From NCBI GenBank assembly GCA_947498055.1, contig CANMJA010000006.1:62001-126000 (forward strand): a stretch of 64,000 nucleotides of DNA, read 5' to 3'. Both the position numbers and the translations under genes were made by a program. Under the pieces are notes generated by a model that searched no databases, was not told the origin of the DNA, and saw only the letters and a list, made by a program, of their open reading frames with translations. Positions 8,921-16,827 of this stretch are shown one piece after another. This stretch comes from an uncultured Tenacibaculum sp. (GTDB lineage Bacteria > Bacteroidota > Bacteroidia > Flavobacteriales > Flavobacteriaceae). Positions within the stretch are counted from its first letter, which is position 1. The number at the start of each line of letters is the position of its first letter.

Positions 8921-10135
8921 ATGAAACAGCATTTAAATAAAAACGAAAAGCAGCCTATACAACTGCAAGAAAAACACAAAAAACTATTGGTTTATACTGG
9001 ACTTGGTTTGCTTTTTATAGGCGTACTATATCTCTTGTTTGCTCCTAGTAGCAGCAACGAAAAAGCAGCTATTAATGGAAATCAAGGAATGAATATTTCT
9101 ATTCCAGAAGCTACCAATGCAGGACTCTTAGATGACAAACAATCCGCATACGAAAAGCAACAATTAGCAGAAGAACAAGCTCGAAAAAAACAAGAAATGG
9201 CGAGTCTATCTGATTTGTTTCAAAACAATACAGATACTCTTAAAACACCTAAAAAGAATCCGTATCAATCTTCAAATAATCATATTGGCTCTTCCGTATC
9301 GGCATATAAAAACATGCATCAAACCTTAGATAATTTCTACGCTGAAGACAACTCAGAAACTAAAGCCTTAGAAGAAGAAATTGAAACTTTAAAAGAGCAA
9401 TTAAATTCTAAAAAAGATGCCGTTAGTCAAGAAGATAGACAATTGGCTTTGATGGAAAAATCGTATCAAATGGCATCAAAGTATTTGCCTACAACTGCTC
9501 AAGGTGTTGCAGTAACGGCTATGCAAAATGGAAGTGCTAAAAAAAGACATGTAAAATCGGTTCAACAATATAAAGAAAGTATCGTATCAAGTTTACAAGA
9601 TGCTAATTGGACAAATGCGCAAGCATTTACAACACCTGTAGGAACTAAAGAGGAACTAAAACGAAATACCATCAAAGCGTGTATACATCAAACCATGGAA
9701 ATTACACAAGATGAAAATGTGCCTATTCGATTATTAGAACCTATACAAGTAGCCATGATGGTTGTACCTGCACAAACTGTTTTAATAACCACTCCAAAAT
9801 TAGAAGGAAATCGCTTGCTGCTTTCCATTGCTTCTATACAGTACAAAGGGGTATTAGTTCCTGTAGAACTCAATGCCTATGGCTTAGATGGGCAGAAAGG
9901 AATTGCTGTTCCTGGCACGTTAGAGCAAAATGCAGTAAAAGAAATTTTAACCAGTTTGGGGAATGCTTCGGGAAATGGTTTTTCACTAAACAATTCTGCA
10001 TCCGAACAGCTCTTAACCGATTTAGGAAAAGGAGCTATTCAAGGCACTTCTAATTATTTGAAAAATAAAATTCAACAAACAAAAATAACAGTCAAAGCAG
10101 GACATGATATTCTATTGCTTTCTGAAATACAATAA
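8921..10135 (+). CDS. traM: Conjugative transfer protein TraM (VirB10-like)
   Basis: A 404-residue bitopic protein. A charged cytoplasmic N-terminus (about 1-22) and one membrane span (about 23-42) lead into a low-complexity linker rich in Gln, Glu and Asn, with a likely coiled coil at about 145-185. The C-terminal beta-rich domain (about 225-400) contains the block PIQVAMMVVPAQTVLITTPK. This is the TraM/VirB10 architecture that spans the periplasm and connects the inner-membrane ATPases with the outer-membrane core. Length and order in the operon fit the family. Confidence 0.93.
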   Translation: MKQHLNKNEKQPIQLQEKHKKLLVYTGLGLLFIGVLYLLFAPSSSNEKAAINGNQGMNISIPEATNAGLLDDKQSAYEKQQLAEEQARKKQEMASLSDLFQNNTDTLKTPKKNPYQSSNNHIGSSVSAYKNMHQTLDNFYAEDNSETKALEEEIETLKEQLNSKKDAVSQEDRQLALMEKSYQMASKYLPTTAQGVAVTAMQNGSAKKRHVKSVQQYKESIVSSLQDANWTNAQAFTTPVGTKEELKRNTIKACIHQTMEITQDENVPIRLLEPIQVAMMVVPAQTVLITTPKLEGNRLLLSIASIQYKGVLVPVELNAYGLDGQKGIAVPGTLEQNAVKEILTSLGNASGNGFSLNNSASEQLLTDLGKGAIQGTSNYLKNKIQQTKITVKAGHDILLLSEIQ

Positions 10136-10193
10136 ATTCTTAACCATAATAATAACCGATACTGCCTAAGCAGTATCACAAATTTTAATTCGT

Positions 10194-11114
10194 ATGAAAC
10201 ATTTAATTTTAATGTCTATCATTTTAACAATGATAAGTAGTAGCCTAAACGCGCAAGAAACACCATCCAACGATTTATTTAAAGGCTTTAGTCAACCTTT
10301 TTCCTATAAAGAAACCATCGTCCCTTATGGTTTAGAAGTCAGCTTTCATAAAACCTCTCATTTGTTATTCAAATCCCCAATCCGTTATGTCGATTTAGGG
10401 AGTAACAACCTTATTGCAGGGAAGGCAAAACAGGCTGAAAATGTATTGCGTGTAAAAGCCAATAAAGCCTATTTTGATGCGGAAACAAGCCTTACCGTTA
10501 TTTGTGCTGATGGTAGTTTTTATGCTTTTAATGTAAAGTATGCCGATGAGCCAGAGAAGCTCAATATCGATATGAATGAAGTGATTTTAAAAGATGCCCA
10601 AGTTCAGCCGAATAAACAAACGGTATTTTTTGAAGAATTAGGAAACGAATCTCCTCGTTGGGTGGATTTAGTAATGCGTACGATTTATAAAAATAACGAT
10701 ACCCATATTCGTCATATTGGTGCAAAAAAAGCACGCATTCAATTTCGTTTAAAGGGTTTGTATGTAGAAAAAGGGTTGTTGTATTTCCATACAGAATTAA
10801 AAAATCGTTCAAAAACACCTTTCGAAATTGATTTTATCAGTTTTAAAGTGGTTGATAAAAAATTATTGAAGAAAACAGCCATACAAGAAATACCTCTTTC
10901 GCCTGTTCGTGTATTTCATTCTGTAGCTAAAGTGGATAGAAAAAGTAAGGAACGTACCATATTTTGTTTGGGAAAAATGACTTTACCAAATGATAAATTG
11001 TTAGAGGTAAGTGTATTTGAAAAAAATGGTGGAAGACATCAAACTTTCTTATTAGAAAGTAAAGATTGGGAACAAGCACAAACCATTGAAAAATTACAAG
11101 TACGATGGGAATAA
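10194..11114 (+). CDS. traN: Conjugative transfer protein TraN (VirB9-like)
   Basis: A 306-residue exported protein with a signal peptide of about 20 residues (..SSLNAQ). The mature chain is beta-rich, containing the block SPIRYVDLGSNNLIAGKA near 60-80 and FRLKGLYVEKGLLYFHTELK near 183-202. These match the TraN family of Bacteroidota conjugation systems, regarded as the VirB9/outer-membrane core component partner of TraM. The 3' end overlaps the traO start by 10 bases. Confidence 0.92.
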   Translation: MKHLILMSIILTMISSSLNAQETPSNDLFKGFSQPFSYKETIVPYGLEVSFHKTSHLLFKSPIRYVDLGSNNLIAGKAKQAENVLRVKANKAYFDAETSLTVICADGSFYAFNVKYADEPEKLNIDMNEVILKDAQVQPNKQTVFFEELGNESPRWVDLVMRTIYKNNDTHIRHIGAKKARIQFRLKGLYVEKGLLYFHTELKNRSKTPFEIDFISFKVVDKKLLKKTAIQEIPLSPVRVFHSVAKVDRKSKERTIFCLGKMTLPNDKLLEVSVFEKNGGRHQTFLLESKDWEQAQTIEKLQVRWE

Positions 11115-11674
11115 GAATCATAACTATTATAGGGCTTATACTGTTTATAAATCCTATACATTCGCAACGTTTATTAGGGGATGAAATAGCCATACAAATA
11201 TCAAGTACCATCCCTTCCAATGCAACCGATGCTATTTCTGAAAATTTTAGTTTTCAGTTGGCAGTAACTGCAAATACAATTAAAGGCAATTATTGGAAAT
11301 TTGGAACAGCCTACCAACGAAAAACTTTTGATTATAAAAATCAAAAATTGCCTTATGATTTTTACAATGGAGACATTGGGTATTTTTTGCAAGCATTTAG
11401 CAATTATCAAAAGAGTCTATTAGTCTATATAGGAGCTTCTGGTATTGCAGGTTACCAAGTATTTAACAAGGATCAATCACTATTACAAGATGGAGCAACG
11501 CTTAAAAATACATCGGGGTTTGTTTATGGTGGTAAAGCAACACTTTCTCTTGAAACCTATTTATCTAATCGTTGGGTGTTGTTTGCTTTTTCAGAGGTCA
11601 ATTATTTACCTAAAAGTGGATTGGCAGAGTGGCAATCACAGTTCGGAATAGGTACACGCATCTTTATCAATTAA
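11105..11674 (+). CDS. traO: Conjugative transfer protein TraO
   Basis: A 189-residue exported protein: signal peptide (about 1-20, ..INPIHSQ) followed by alternating beta-strand pattern with aromatic residues, ending in TRIFIN, a typical outer-membrane beta-barrel-like tail. It corresponds in position and size to TraO of CTnDOT-type elements. The start lies inside the 3' end of traN, so translation is probably coupled. The molecular role of TraO is poorly understood. Confidence 0.87.
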   Translation: MGIRIITIIGLILFINPIHSQRLLGDEIAIQISSTIPSNATDAISENFSFQLAVTANTIKGNYWKFGTAYQRKTFDYKNQKLPYDFYNGDIGYFLQAFSNYQKSLLVYIGASGIAGYQVFNKDQSLLQDGATLKNTSGFVYGGKATLSLETYLSNRWVLFAFSEVNYLPKSGLAEWQSQFGIGTRIFIN

Positions 11675-11685
11675 AATTTAAAAAA

Positions 11686-12111
11686 ATGAAAACAATATCA
11701 ATTTTAGGGCTTATAGCCTTTGTCATTACTTCGATACTAGCTACTGCTTGTAGCAAGGAAACTTTAGACATTCAACAAGCTTATACGTACAAATTAACCC
11801 ATTTACCAATCCCTGAAGTAATTGCTGAAAAGGGGACGATAGAGATACGTTGTACTTTAGAGAAACAAGGAGATTATAAGGATGCGAATTTCAAAATTCG
11901 CTTTTTTCAGAATGAAGGAAACGGATGGGTGTTTTTAGAAGATACGCCACTAGCTATTCCCAATGATTTATATCCTCTTGATAAGGATACATTTCGATTA
12001 TATTATACTGCAAATTCTACCGAAAATCATCAATTTGATGTGTATATAGAGGATAATTTCGGGCAATCCGAAAAAGTGAGTTTTGAATTTAGGACACAGA
12101 AGGATGAGTAG
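11686..12111 (+). CDS. traQ: TraQ-like lipoprotein (DUF3872)
   Basis: A 141-residue lipoprotein. I choose the ATG at 11686, twelve bases after the traO stop and preceded by an A-rich leader, because it gives a proper lipoprotein signal (lipobox ILATAC, Cys about 22). The mature part is a beta-sandwich-like DUF3872 domain with the recognisable segment FRLYYTANSTENHQFDVYIEDNFGQ split by short turns. In CTnDOT-type operons this family is called TraQ and follows traO/traP; traP (a primase-like gene) is missing here. It is the last gene of the transfer operon, followed by a strong hairpin terminator. Confidence 0.85.
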   Translation: MKTISILGLIAFVITSILATACSKETLDIQQAYTYKLTHLPIPEVIAEKGTIEIRCTLEKQGDYKDANFKIRFFQNEGNGWVFLEDTPLAIPNDLYPLDKDTFRLYYTANSTENHQFDVYIEDNFGQSEKVSFEFRTQKDE

Positions 12112-12142
12112 TTTTTTTTAGCAGGTTTTAATTTCTAATAAA

Positions 12143-12176
12143 AAAAAGAAGTAATCCCCCCAGATTACTTCTTTTT
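12143..12176. terminator. Terminator of the transfer operon
   Basis: A perfect 14-base-pair stem (AAAAAGAAGTAATC pairing with GATTACTTCTTTTT) with a six-base C-rich loop, 31 bases after the traQ stop. The T-run at the 3' side and A-run at the 5' side make it usable in both directions. Confidence 0.85.
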
Positions 12177-12302
12177 GAAAACTTAACAGACCAAGTATAT
12201 TTTAATTTTGGTTGTTAATACTTTAACTAAAATAAATAAAAAGTAATGGGAAAAATGAAACAGACAGTTGAGACACCATTAAGTACCGACCAACAGTACA
12301 TA

Positions 12303-12333
12303 AAAAAGCCTTTCAAAAAATGAAAGGCTTTTT
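12303..12333. terminator. Second intrinsic terminator hairpin
   Basis: A perfect 13-base-pair stem (AAAAAGCCTTTCA pairing with TGAAAGGCTTTTT) closed by a five-A loop, ending in a T-run. It could terminate a short transcript beginning after the first terminator, or act as back-up for the transfer operon. Confidence 0.75.
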
Positions 12334-12496
12334 AAAACAAAATTTTTGTTATCGGGGGAGATAAACTATTTAGCTGCAATATAGTTGAAGTTTCATTTGA
12401 AAAAGGAAGGAAAAACACCCTTTAAATTCTAAAATAAAAGAAGGAGATAAACAACTTAAAAAAACATTAAGGTTCGGCAAAAAGAAAATTTAAAGC

Positions 12497-12523
12497 ATAA
12501 AAAAACTCTCATAAAAGAGAGTT
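12497..12523 (-). terminator. Minus-strand hairpin downstream of the PRTRC operon
   Basis: AACTCTC (12504-12510) pairs with GAGAGTT (12517-12523) around a six-base loop. On the minus strand the stem is followed by a run of seven T, so it looks like an intrinsic terminator for transcripts coming from the PRTRC side. Confidence 0.6.
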
Positions 12524-12767
12524 AAAAGCTTTTGATACTATTCCTCTAAGAATATCTTAAAAACTATGAATCTAAAATAGGAACTTGCCAGAAAATAAGT
12601 AAGGGGAAAAACACCCTAAAATAAATAGTGCTATTAAAAAATAATAAAAAGCCATTGAGTCCAAGCGAAGTTTTTTGCTTCTTTTTTTCTTTGCAATTAT
12701 TAAAAAAAGAAGTTTCAGAAAGGAGATGCGTAAAAAACACCTCCTTTTTTAATGTATTTATCCTACA

Positions 12768-13217
12768 TTACATAATACCGTTATCTGCAAAACTATAATA
12801 ATTGCCATTTGGTGCTAGTATCAAATGGTCTAAAACTTTAATGTCAAATAATTTTGACGCTTCTTTAATCTTATTTGTTAAACTTTTATCTGCATCGCTA
12901 GGTTCTAGTTTTCCACTTGGATGGTTATGTGTTAAAATTATAGCTACGGAAAGCGATTTTAAAACAACGGCAAACAAAATTCGAAGGTCTATTAATGTGG
13001 CTGTAATTCCTCCTTGCGAAAGTTGATATACGCCTTTGATCTTATTACTATTGTTTAACAAAACAACTTTAAAGCTTTCTTGAATCCCGATAGTATCTTT
13101 ATCCCAATGCTCAAAAAGTAATTGGGCAGCAGATTTTGAACTATTAATTTTTTGCCACTTAGAAGATTTCAAACCTTGTTTATAACTAATCTTTATTTCG
13201 TTAATTTGTGATTTCAT
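12768..13217 (-). CDS. RadC-type JAB-domain protein of the PRTRC operon
   Basis: A 149-residue protein with a JAB/RadC-type metallopeptidase fold. The metal-binding signature THNHPSGKLEPSDAD puts ligands at His97, His99 and Asp110, with a candidate catalytic Glu at residue 47. Bacteroidota mobile elements usually label such genes radC, but no DNA repair role is proven for RadC. Here it is the last gene of the PRTRC operon, two bases after the ThiF gene. PRTRC cassettes of other phyla contain a JAB-domain protein A, and JAB enzymes remove ubiquitin-like tags. I therefore infer a deconjugating isopeptidase that works with the neighbouring E1, E2-like and Ub-like proteins. Confidence 0.85.
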   Translation of the reverse strand: MKSQINEIKISYKQGLKSSKWQKINSSKSAAQLLFEHWDKDTIGIQESFKVVLLNNSNKIKGVYQLSQGGITATLIDLRILFAVVLKSLSVAIILTHNHPSGKLEPSDADKSLTNKIKEASKLFDIKVLDHLILAPNGNYYSFADNGIM

Positions 13218-13219
13218 TG

Positions 13220-14020
13220 TTACAATTTTATAGGTTGAGAATGAAAGTTTTTTAGGTTTAGGAAAAACCCTCGTGTATCAGTAAATCCGTTTCGTAGTAA
13301 ATTCCATAGTAAAGAGCATCCCATTTGTGCTAGTGTGGAGTTGATAAACAAATCTTGTTTTTCTAAGGCTTCTGCTAGTGAACAGCTTGGGGTATCGTCT
13401 GTATCTTCCGACTGTTTTAGTAATTCTCCAAACTCTTCGGTTACAAAAGGTAGGTTTCCTATTGGGTGGTGTTTTTTAGAATTAGGTTGCTCTAATTCAC
13501 CTACAGTAGCTAAAATTACTTGTCCTGTATGTTGACTATTACCAAAATCTATCCAATATGTTGGTTTGTTGTGATGAAATTTTGAGGTAATTGTGTCCTC
13601 TAAAATAGTTGCAATTTCAAAACGTGATGCGATACTATCTACACAAGAAATAGTAATAATCGCTTTAGATTTTTCTTGATTTTTTTCTAAATTTTCTGCA
13701 TTAAATCTTCTAGTTTCAGCTTTCCATTTCGTACCAAAAAAACGATTTACACGATTCATTAAAGCTACCGATTTATAAAGACCTAATTCACTATCAGCAA
13801 ATAACTGTCTTCCTAAATTAGCGTGTGTTATAATATCATCATCCCATAAGCAGATATCAAAACCAGCATGGCTCAATTCATTTAAAGCATGATTCATTCG
13901 AGCCAAAGCAGTTATTACCTGCGAGCCTGTTCCTCCTGCTCCAATAAGATTTATAGTTATTGGGTTGGTTGGCTGTATCAGCGCATCATCTGTATAATGT
14001 ATGTTGGTTATAGTGTTCAT
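13220..14020 (-). CDS. PRTRC system ThiF/E1-like adenylating protein
   Basis: A 266-residue ThiF/MoeB/E1-family protein. It shows the nucleotide-binding loop GAGGTGS (27-33) and the acidic strand end WDDD (59-62), followed by Asn68 and Arg71 of the classical D-x-N-x-R pattern. The segment CVDSIASR (126-133) is also present, as is a candidate catalytic cysteine at 213 in PSCSLAEALE. These are the features of enzymes that adenylate the C-terminus of a ubiquitin-like protein and pass it to a cysteine. It is the T of the PRTRC (ParB-related, ThiF-related cassette) family. The start overlaps the stop of protein B (TAATG). The likely substrate is protein C of the same operon, by inference. Confidence 0.88.
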   Translation of the reverse strand: MNTITNIHYTDDALIQPTNPITINLIGAGGTGSQVITALARMNHALNELSHAGFDICLWDDDIITHANLGRQLFADSELGLYKSVALMNRVNRFFGTKWKAETRRFNAENLEKNQEKSKAIITISCVDSIASRFEIATILEDTITSKFHHNKPTYWIDFGNSQHTGQVILATVGELEQPNSKKHHPIGNLPFVTEEFGELLKQSEDTDDTPSCSLAEALEKQDLFINSTLAQMGCSLLWNLLRNGFTDTRGFFLNLKNFHSQPIKL

Positions 14021-14736
14021 TAAAAAAGGTCTTTTAAGGTTTTGTTATTCAATTTTAATACGTCTTTTGGAAATGGTTTATTTGCAATTATTACATCTTG
14101 CCAAAGACTTACCAAATTTCCTTGTATTGGATTGTAATTATCTAGTAAATGACTGAAATAGCTATTGAAAAAATGTGTTTCCCACTCTAGTATAAACTCT
14201 TCTAAAGAGGATGATTTTACAACTTTAATGTTTACAGTTCCCATACAAACACCACCATTTTTGTACACATTGAAAAATGGTGCGTAGTACAATTTCGTTT
14301 TTAAAGTAGGTCGACTTGTATTTTTAAGTGCATATACTGACAATTGATTTTTAGTGGCTTTCCAAACTAAGGCGGGTAGGTGGGCGACTCTACTTGGAAT
14401 TCCTAATTTATCAATGAAAAATAAGTGTCTTTTTTGTGGTTTGCTGTACCAAATAACTTTTCCTTGTCCACTTGGATTGATACTTAAAACAGTGGTGGAT
14501 AAAATACTTTTAGAAATAAAACAAGCATTATTTTGAAGCTGTTTCGTATTCAGGGATTTAGATAATCTTTCTGCTTCTCTAGTCGTTAAGGGATGTGCAT
14601 TGATAGGGTTTCCATTAGCATCCATATCAAACTGTTCTACATACGTTACCTTATTAACATCTTTTGATTGGTAAATTACTAAAGCCGAATGCGGATGGTA
14701 CATTGTTCCTAATTCTTTTGTTATATCGTGATTCAT
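14020..14736 (-). CDS. PRTRC system protein B (E2-like)
   Basis: A 238-residue protein of the PRTRC protein B family, which is related to the prokaryotic E2/UBC fold group (Prok-E2_D, as I recall it). A candidate active-site Cys164 sits in YKNGGVCMG after a Pro-Phe turn (APFF, 152-155), the layout expected of an E2-like catalytic loop. The N-terminus (YHPHSALVIYQ) and the block LPALVWKA (120-127) are typical of family members. If the fold assignment holds, it accepts the activated ubiquitin-like protein from the ThiF protein and conjugates it to targets. It is translationally coupled to the ThiF gene. Confidence 0.82.
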   Translation of the reverse strand: MNHDITKELGTMYHPHSALVIYQSKDVNKVTYVEQFDMDANGNPINAHPLTTREAERLSKSLNTKQLQNNACFISKSILSTTVLSINPSGQGKVIWYSKPQKRHLFFIDKLGIPSRVAHLPALVWKATKNQLSVYALKNTSRPTLKTKLYYAPFFNVYKNGGVCMGTVNIKVVKSSSLEEFILEWETHFFNSYFSHLLDNYNPIQGNLVSLWQDVIIANKPFPKDVLKLNNKTLKDLF

Positions 14737-14746
14737 CGCTTTATTT

Positions 14747-15901
14747 TTAAGTTAATAATTGACACAGTTGGGGTATCAATTTGAAAATTTGATTTTCAAA
14801 TTCTAAATTTCTCGTAGTAATATCAGTTCCGTTAAAATGCTTTAGTAGGCTAGGCTCTTCTATTGCTCCGTATTCTCCAAAATCGTTATTTACAACATTA
14901 AAAAGCTCCTCAAATACGCTATCATTAGTATCTGCTATAAAAGAAATGTATTTATCCATTGTTAAACACTCTTCATCATCGTCCCTTTGATTACCTGTAT
15001 TGATATGCAAGTATAAGTGTCGGTTTTCATATTTTTTATATAGGTTAAAAAACTGTGTAGCAATACTTATACATTCCTTATCAAAATCATCTTTAACTTG
15101 AAAATTCAGCAACCTATTTTCCCAATAGATTAGGTTTTCTTTAGATTGAATTTTACGTAATATGTAATTGCCCACACACGTAGCTTTTCGAAGTTCTGAT
15201 AGCGTTTTTTCTTTTTCTTCGCTGTCTTCTTCTTCACAATGCCATTCTGTTATCATATCATACAACCAATACAAATAGCTGTCTTCTTCTCTGTAAAAAG
15301 GCACACCAACAACACGATATAGGTAGCAGAAAACGGATAACAATAATTGAGCAGATTGTTGTTTCTGTGGATTCTTTAGTAACCGAAATAATGGAACTAT
15401 TGGGATATAATACAAACAGTTTCCTGTCTCGTATTTTTCAGTTACTCTTAATGTCGTTTGCTTTTCTTGTTGTATAATTTGTAAAGCATTAAAACAAGTA
15501 CTTTTTGAATACTTTTTAAGTTTCTCTTCAACATTCCAACACGCTAGAGAAAGGTTATACGGATAACTGTATTTTTTGGTTTCTAAAACAGAAATACTGT
15601 AATGTTTTTCTAGTTGAGAAAGAGAAGTATAAAAATCAGTTTCAATTTGTTCTACTTCTTTTCTCGGTAGTTTAATCTGTTGTTCATTTTCTTGAAGTTT
15701 TGGTAAAAAAGTCGTTTTTAAAAAACCATTGGTAGTTGGTCTATTGGAACTGACTGTCTTTTGTCTTTTTGTATTTCGTCGTGGTCTTTGGGTCGCTTTA
15801 GAAATGCTATAAACTCGCCCAATTGTTGGTGTAGTTGTTCCTGTTTCTTCTTGTTGGAGATTTGGATTGTACCTTGTATGATATTGCGTTGCATAATTCA
15901 T
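14747..15901 (-). CDS. Unrecognised 384-residue PRTRC-operon protein (protein F position)
   Basis: I do not recognise a domain in this 384-residue soluble protein. It has a basic, low-complexity N-terminus (about 1-60, rich in Arg/Thr/Gln), a predicted mostly helical body with many aromatic residues, and acidic patches (EEEDSEEKEK near 221-230). There is no signal peptide and no membrane span. It occupies the slot between proteins C and B that in other PRTRC cassettes is taken by protein F, so it may be a distant or analogous protein F. Its ATG overlaps the stop of the preceding 48-codon gene (TAATG). It could be a target-recruiting or E3-like factor, but that is speculation. Confidence 0.75.
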   Translation of the reverse strand: MNYATQYHTRYNPNLQQEETGTTTPTIGRVYSISKATQRPRRNTKRQKTVSSNRPTTNGFLKTTFLPKLQENEQQIKLPRKEVEQIETDFYTSLSQLEKHYSISVLETKKYSYPYNLSLACWNVEEKLKKYSKSTCFNALQIIQQEKQTTLRVTEKYETGNCLYYIPIVPLFRLLKNPQKQQSAQLLLSVFCYLYRVVGVPFYREEDSYLYWLYDMITEWHCEEEDSEEKEKTLSELRKATCVGNYILRKIQSKENLIYWENRLLNFQVKDDFDKECISIATQFFNLYKKYENRHLYLHINTGNQRDDDEECLTMDKYISFIADTNDSVFEELFNVVNNDFGEYGAIEEPSLLKHFNGTDITTRNLEFENQIFKLIPQLCQLLT

Positions 15902-16047
15902 TATTTACTGTTTTTTAGATATTCCATTCGCCATTCTAGTTCGTTTAGGTAATTTGTAAAATGGTCAGAACGGTCAATGGTTTCAATTTTAAGCATTGCG
16001 CTATAAATGCTCGTTACGTTTTCTAAGGTTAGAGTGCTTCCTATCAT
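15901..16047 (-). CDS. 48-residue microprotein between PRTRC genes
   Basis: A short frame starting with ATG five bases downstream of the stop of protein C and ending in TAATG overlap with the 384-residue gene. The product begins MIGSTLTLENVTSIYSAMLK and ends ELEWRMEYLKNSK; it is predicted to be helical and has no signal or membrane segment. Exact coupling on both sides argues for a real gene. I do not recognise the family. A small adaptor or subunit of the neighbouring 384-residue protein is possible. Confidence 0.65.
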   Translation of the reverse strand: MIGSTLTLENVTSIYSAMLKIETIDRSDHFTNYLNELEWRMEYLKNSK

Positions 16048-16052
16048 GATTT

Positions 16053-16271
16053 TTATCCTTTAGTTCCCATAACACTCTCAAACCGATATTGTACGGTATC
16101 TTCATTTATCTTAGGTGCAGATATTTTAGCGGTGGTTAAAATGGGATAGGTGTTTGCATAAAAATTAAGCACACTTTGTGGTGACCATTTTATGTTAGGG
16201 TCTGCCAATTCAATTTCTTGTCCTTTGTCTTTGAGTATAAAAACTCGTTGTAATTGTGTTGCTACTAACAT
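16053..16271 (-). CDS. PRTRC system protein C (ubiquitin-like)
   Basis: A 72-residue protein matching PRTRC protein C, assigned to a prokaryotic ubiquitin-like (Prok_Ub) family as I recall it. The sequence pattern is right for the group: N-terminal TQLQRVFIL, then LADPN, then the block WSPQSVLNFYANTYPILTTA, then a final beta strand VQYRFESVMGTKG. The chain ends in a C-terminal glycine, which is what an E1-like enzyme would adenylate without proteolytic processing. It lies three bases after protein E. Its likely role is the tag of the conjugation system; targets are unknown. Confidence 0.85.
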   Translation of the reverse strand: MLVATQLQRVFILKDKGQEIELADPNIKWSPQSVLNFYANTYPILTTAKISAPKINEDTVQYRFESVMGTKG

Positions 16272-16274
16272 GGT

Positions 16275-16808
16275 CTAGTTATTTATTAATTGTGCTTTAA
16301 AAAGATTAGGTTCGAATTGGTCTGACAATTCTTTTCTGCGTTTTCGGATTTCTTCGGTATGATTAGGGAAATCATTAATCTCTGGTACTGCCGTCCATGC
16401 TTTGCGGTATTCGTTTTCTGCTTCTAATTTGTCCGCTTTACTCATGGCTTGTTGGTATTTCTTTTCTTTGACTTCTTCCTCTTTTTTCTCTTTATCTGCT
16501 TTTTCTTTTTGCATAGCTGATTGCCTTTTCGCTTTTTCTTGTGCCTTTAGGTATTGTTCCATATCTATCATTAAGGCTGATGTTTGCTCAATAGGCTTTG
16601 TGATATTCTGAAAGAAACCATTGTCTAAATCATCCGAAGTGCCATTTAAAACAAGGGGAGGGATTGTGTTTTTTACTTTGTCTCCACATTGCCTATTTTG
16701 TAATAACACGGATACGATATAGTTTTCTGAATCTGTTTTTTGAATGTTAATTTGTAAACTACCTTCTATATTCATTTGGGCAATTTGATTGAAAAAATTT
16801 GTGTTCAT
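16275..16808 (-). CDS. PRTRC system protein E
   Basis: A 177-residue protein that matches the PRTRC protein E family. The N-terminal beta domain (about 1-65) has the pattern INIQKTDSENYIVSVLLQ and ends with the PPLVLNGTSDDLD segment. A strongly charged Lys/Glu-rich coiled coil follows (about 90-135), then a short C-terminal helix with NLFKAQLINN. It is immediately upstream of protein C. In cassettes with a ParB gene, protein E lies next to it; no ParB is present in this window. Function unknown. Confidence 0.8.
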   Translation of the reverse strand: MNTNFFNQIAQMNIEGSLQINIQKTDSENYIVSVLLQNRQCGDKVKNTIPPLVLNGTSDDLDNGFFQNITKPIEQTSALMIDMEQYLKAQEKAKRQSAMQKEKADKEKKEEEVKEKKYQQAMSKADKLEAENEYRKAWTAVPEINDFPNHTEEIRKRRKELSDQFEPNLFKAQLINN

Positions 16809-16827
16809 TTTGATTTGTTTTTAGTGA

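Larger units (their letters stand above)
12112..12767. other. Hairpin-rich non-coding zone between tra and PRTRC operons
   Basis: About 650 bases without a convincing gene lie between two convergent operons. The stretch holds at least four hairpins (annotated separately where strong). It also holds a set of similar motifs in which an AAAAACA loop is followed by a C-rich arm: 12411-12423, 12607-12617 and 12732-12744. A 25-codon frame beginning at ATG 12246 runs into the hairpin at 12303-12333, and I do not count it as a gene. The region probably works in transcription termination for both operons; small RNAs made here are possible. Confidence 0.6.

Noticed and set aside
12246..12323. 25-codon frame in the convergence zone
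   Set aside because: It runs into a terminator hairpin and has no conserved features; could be a leader peptide but unsupported.
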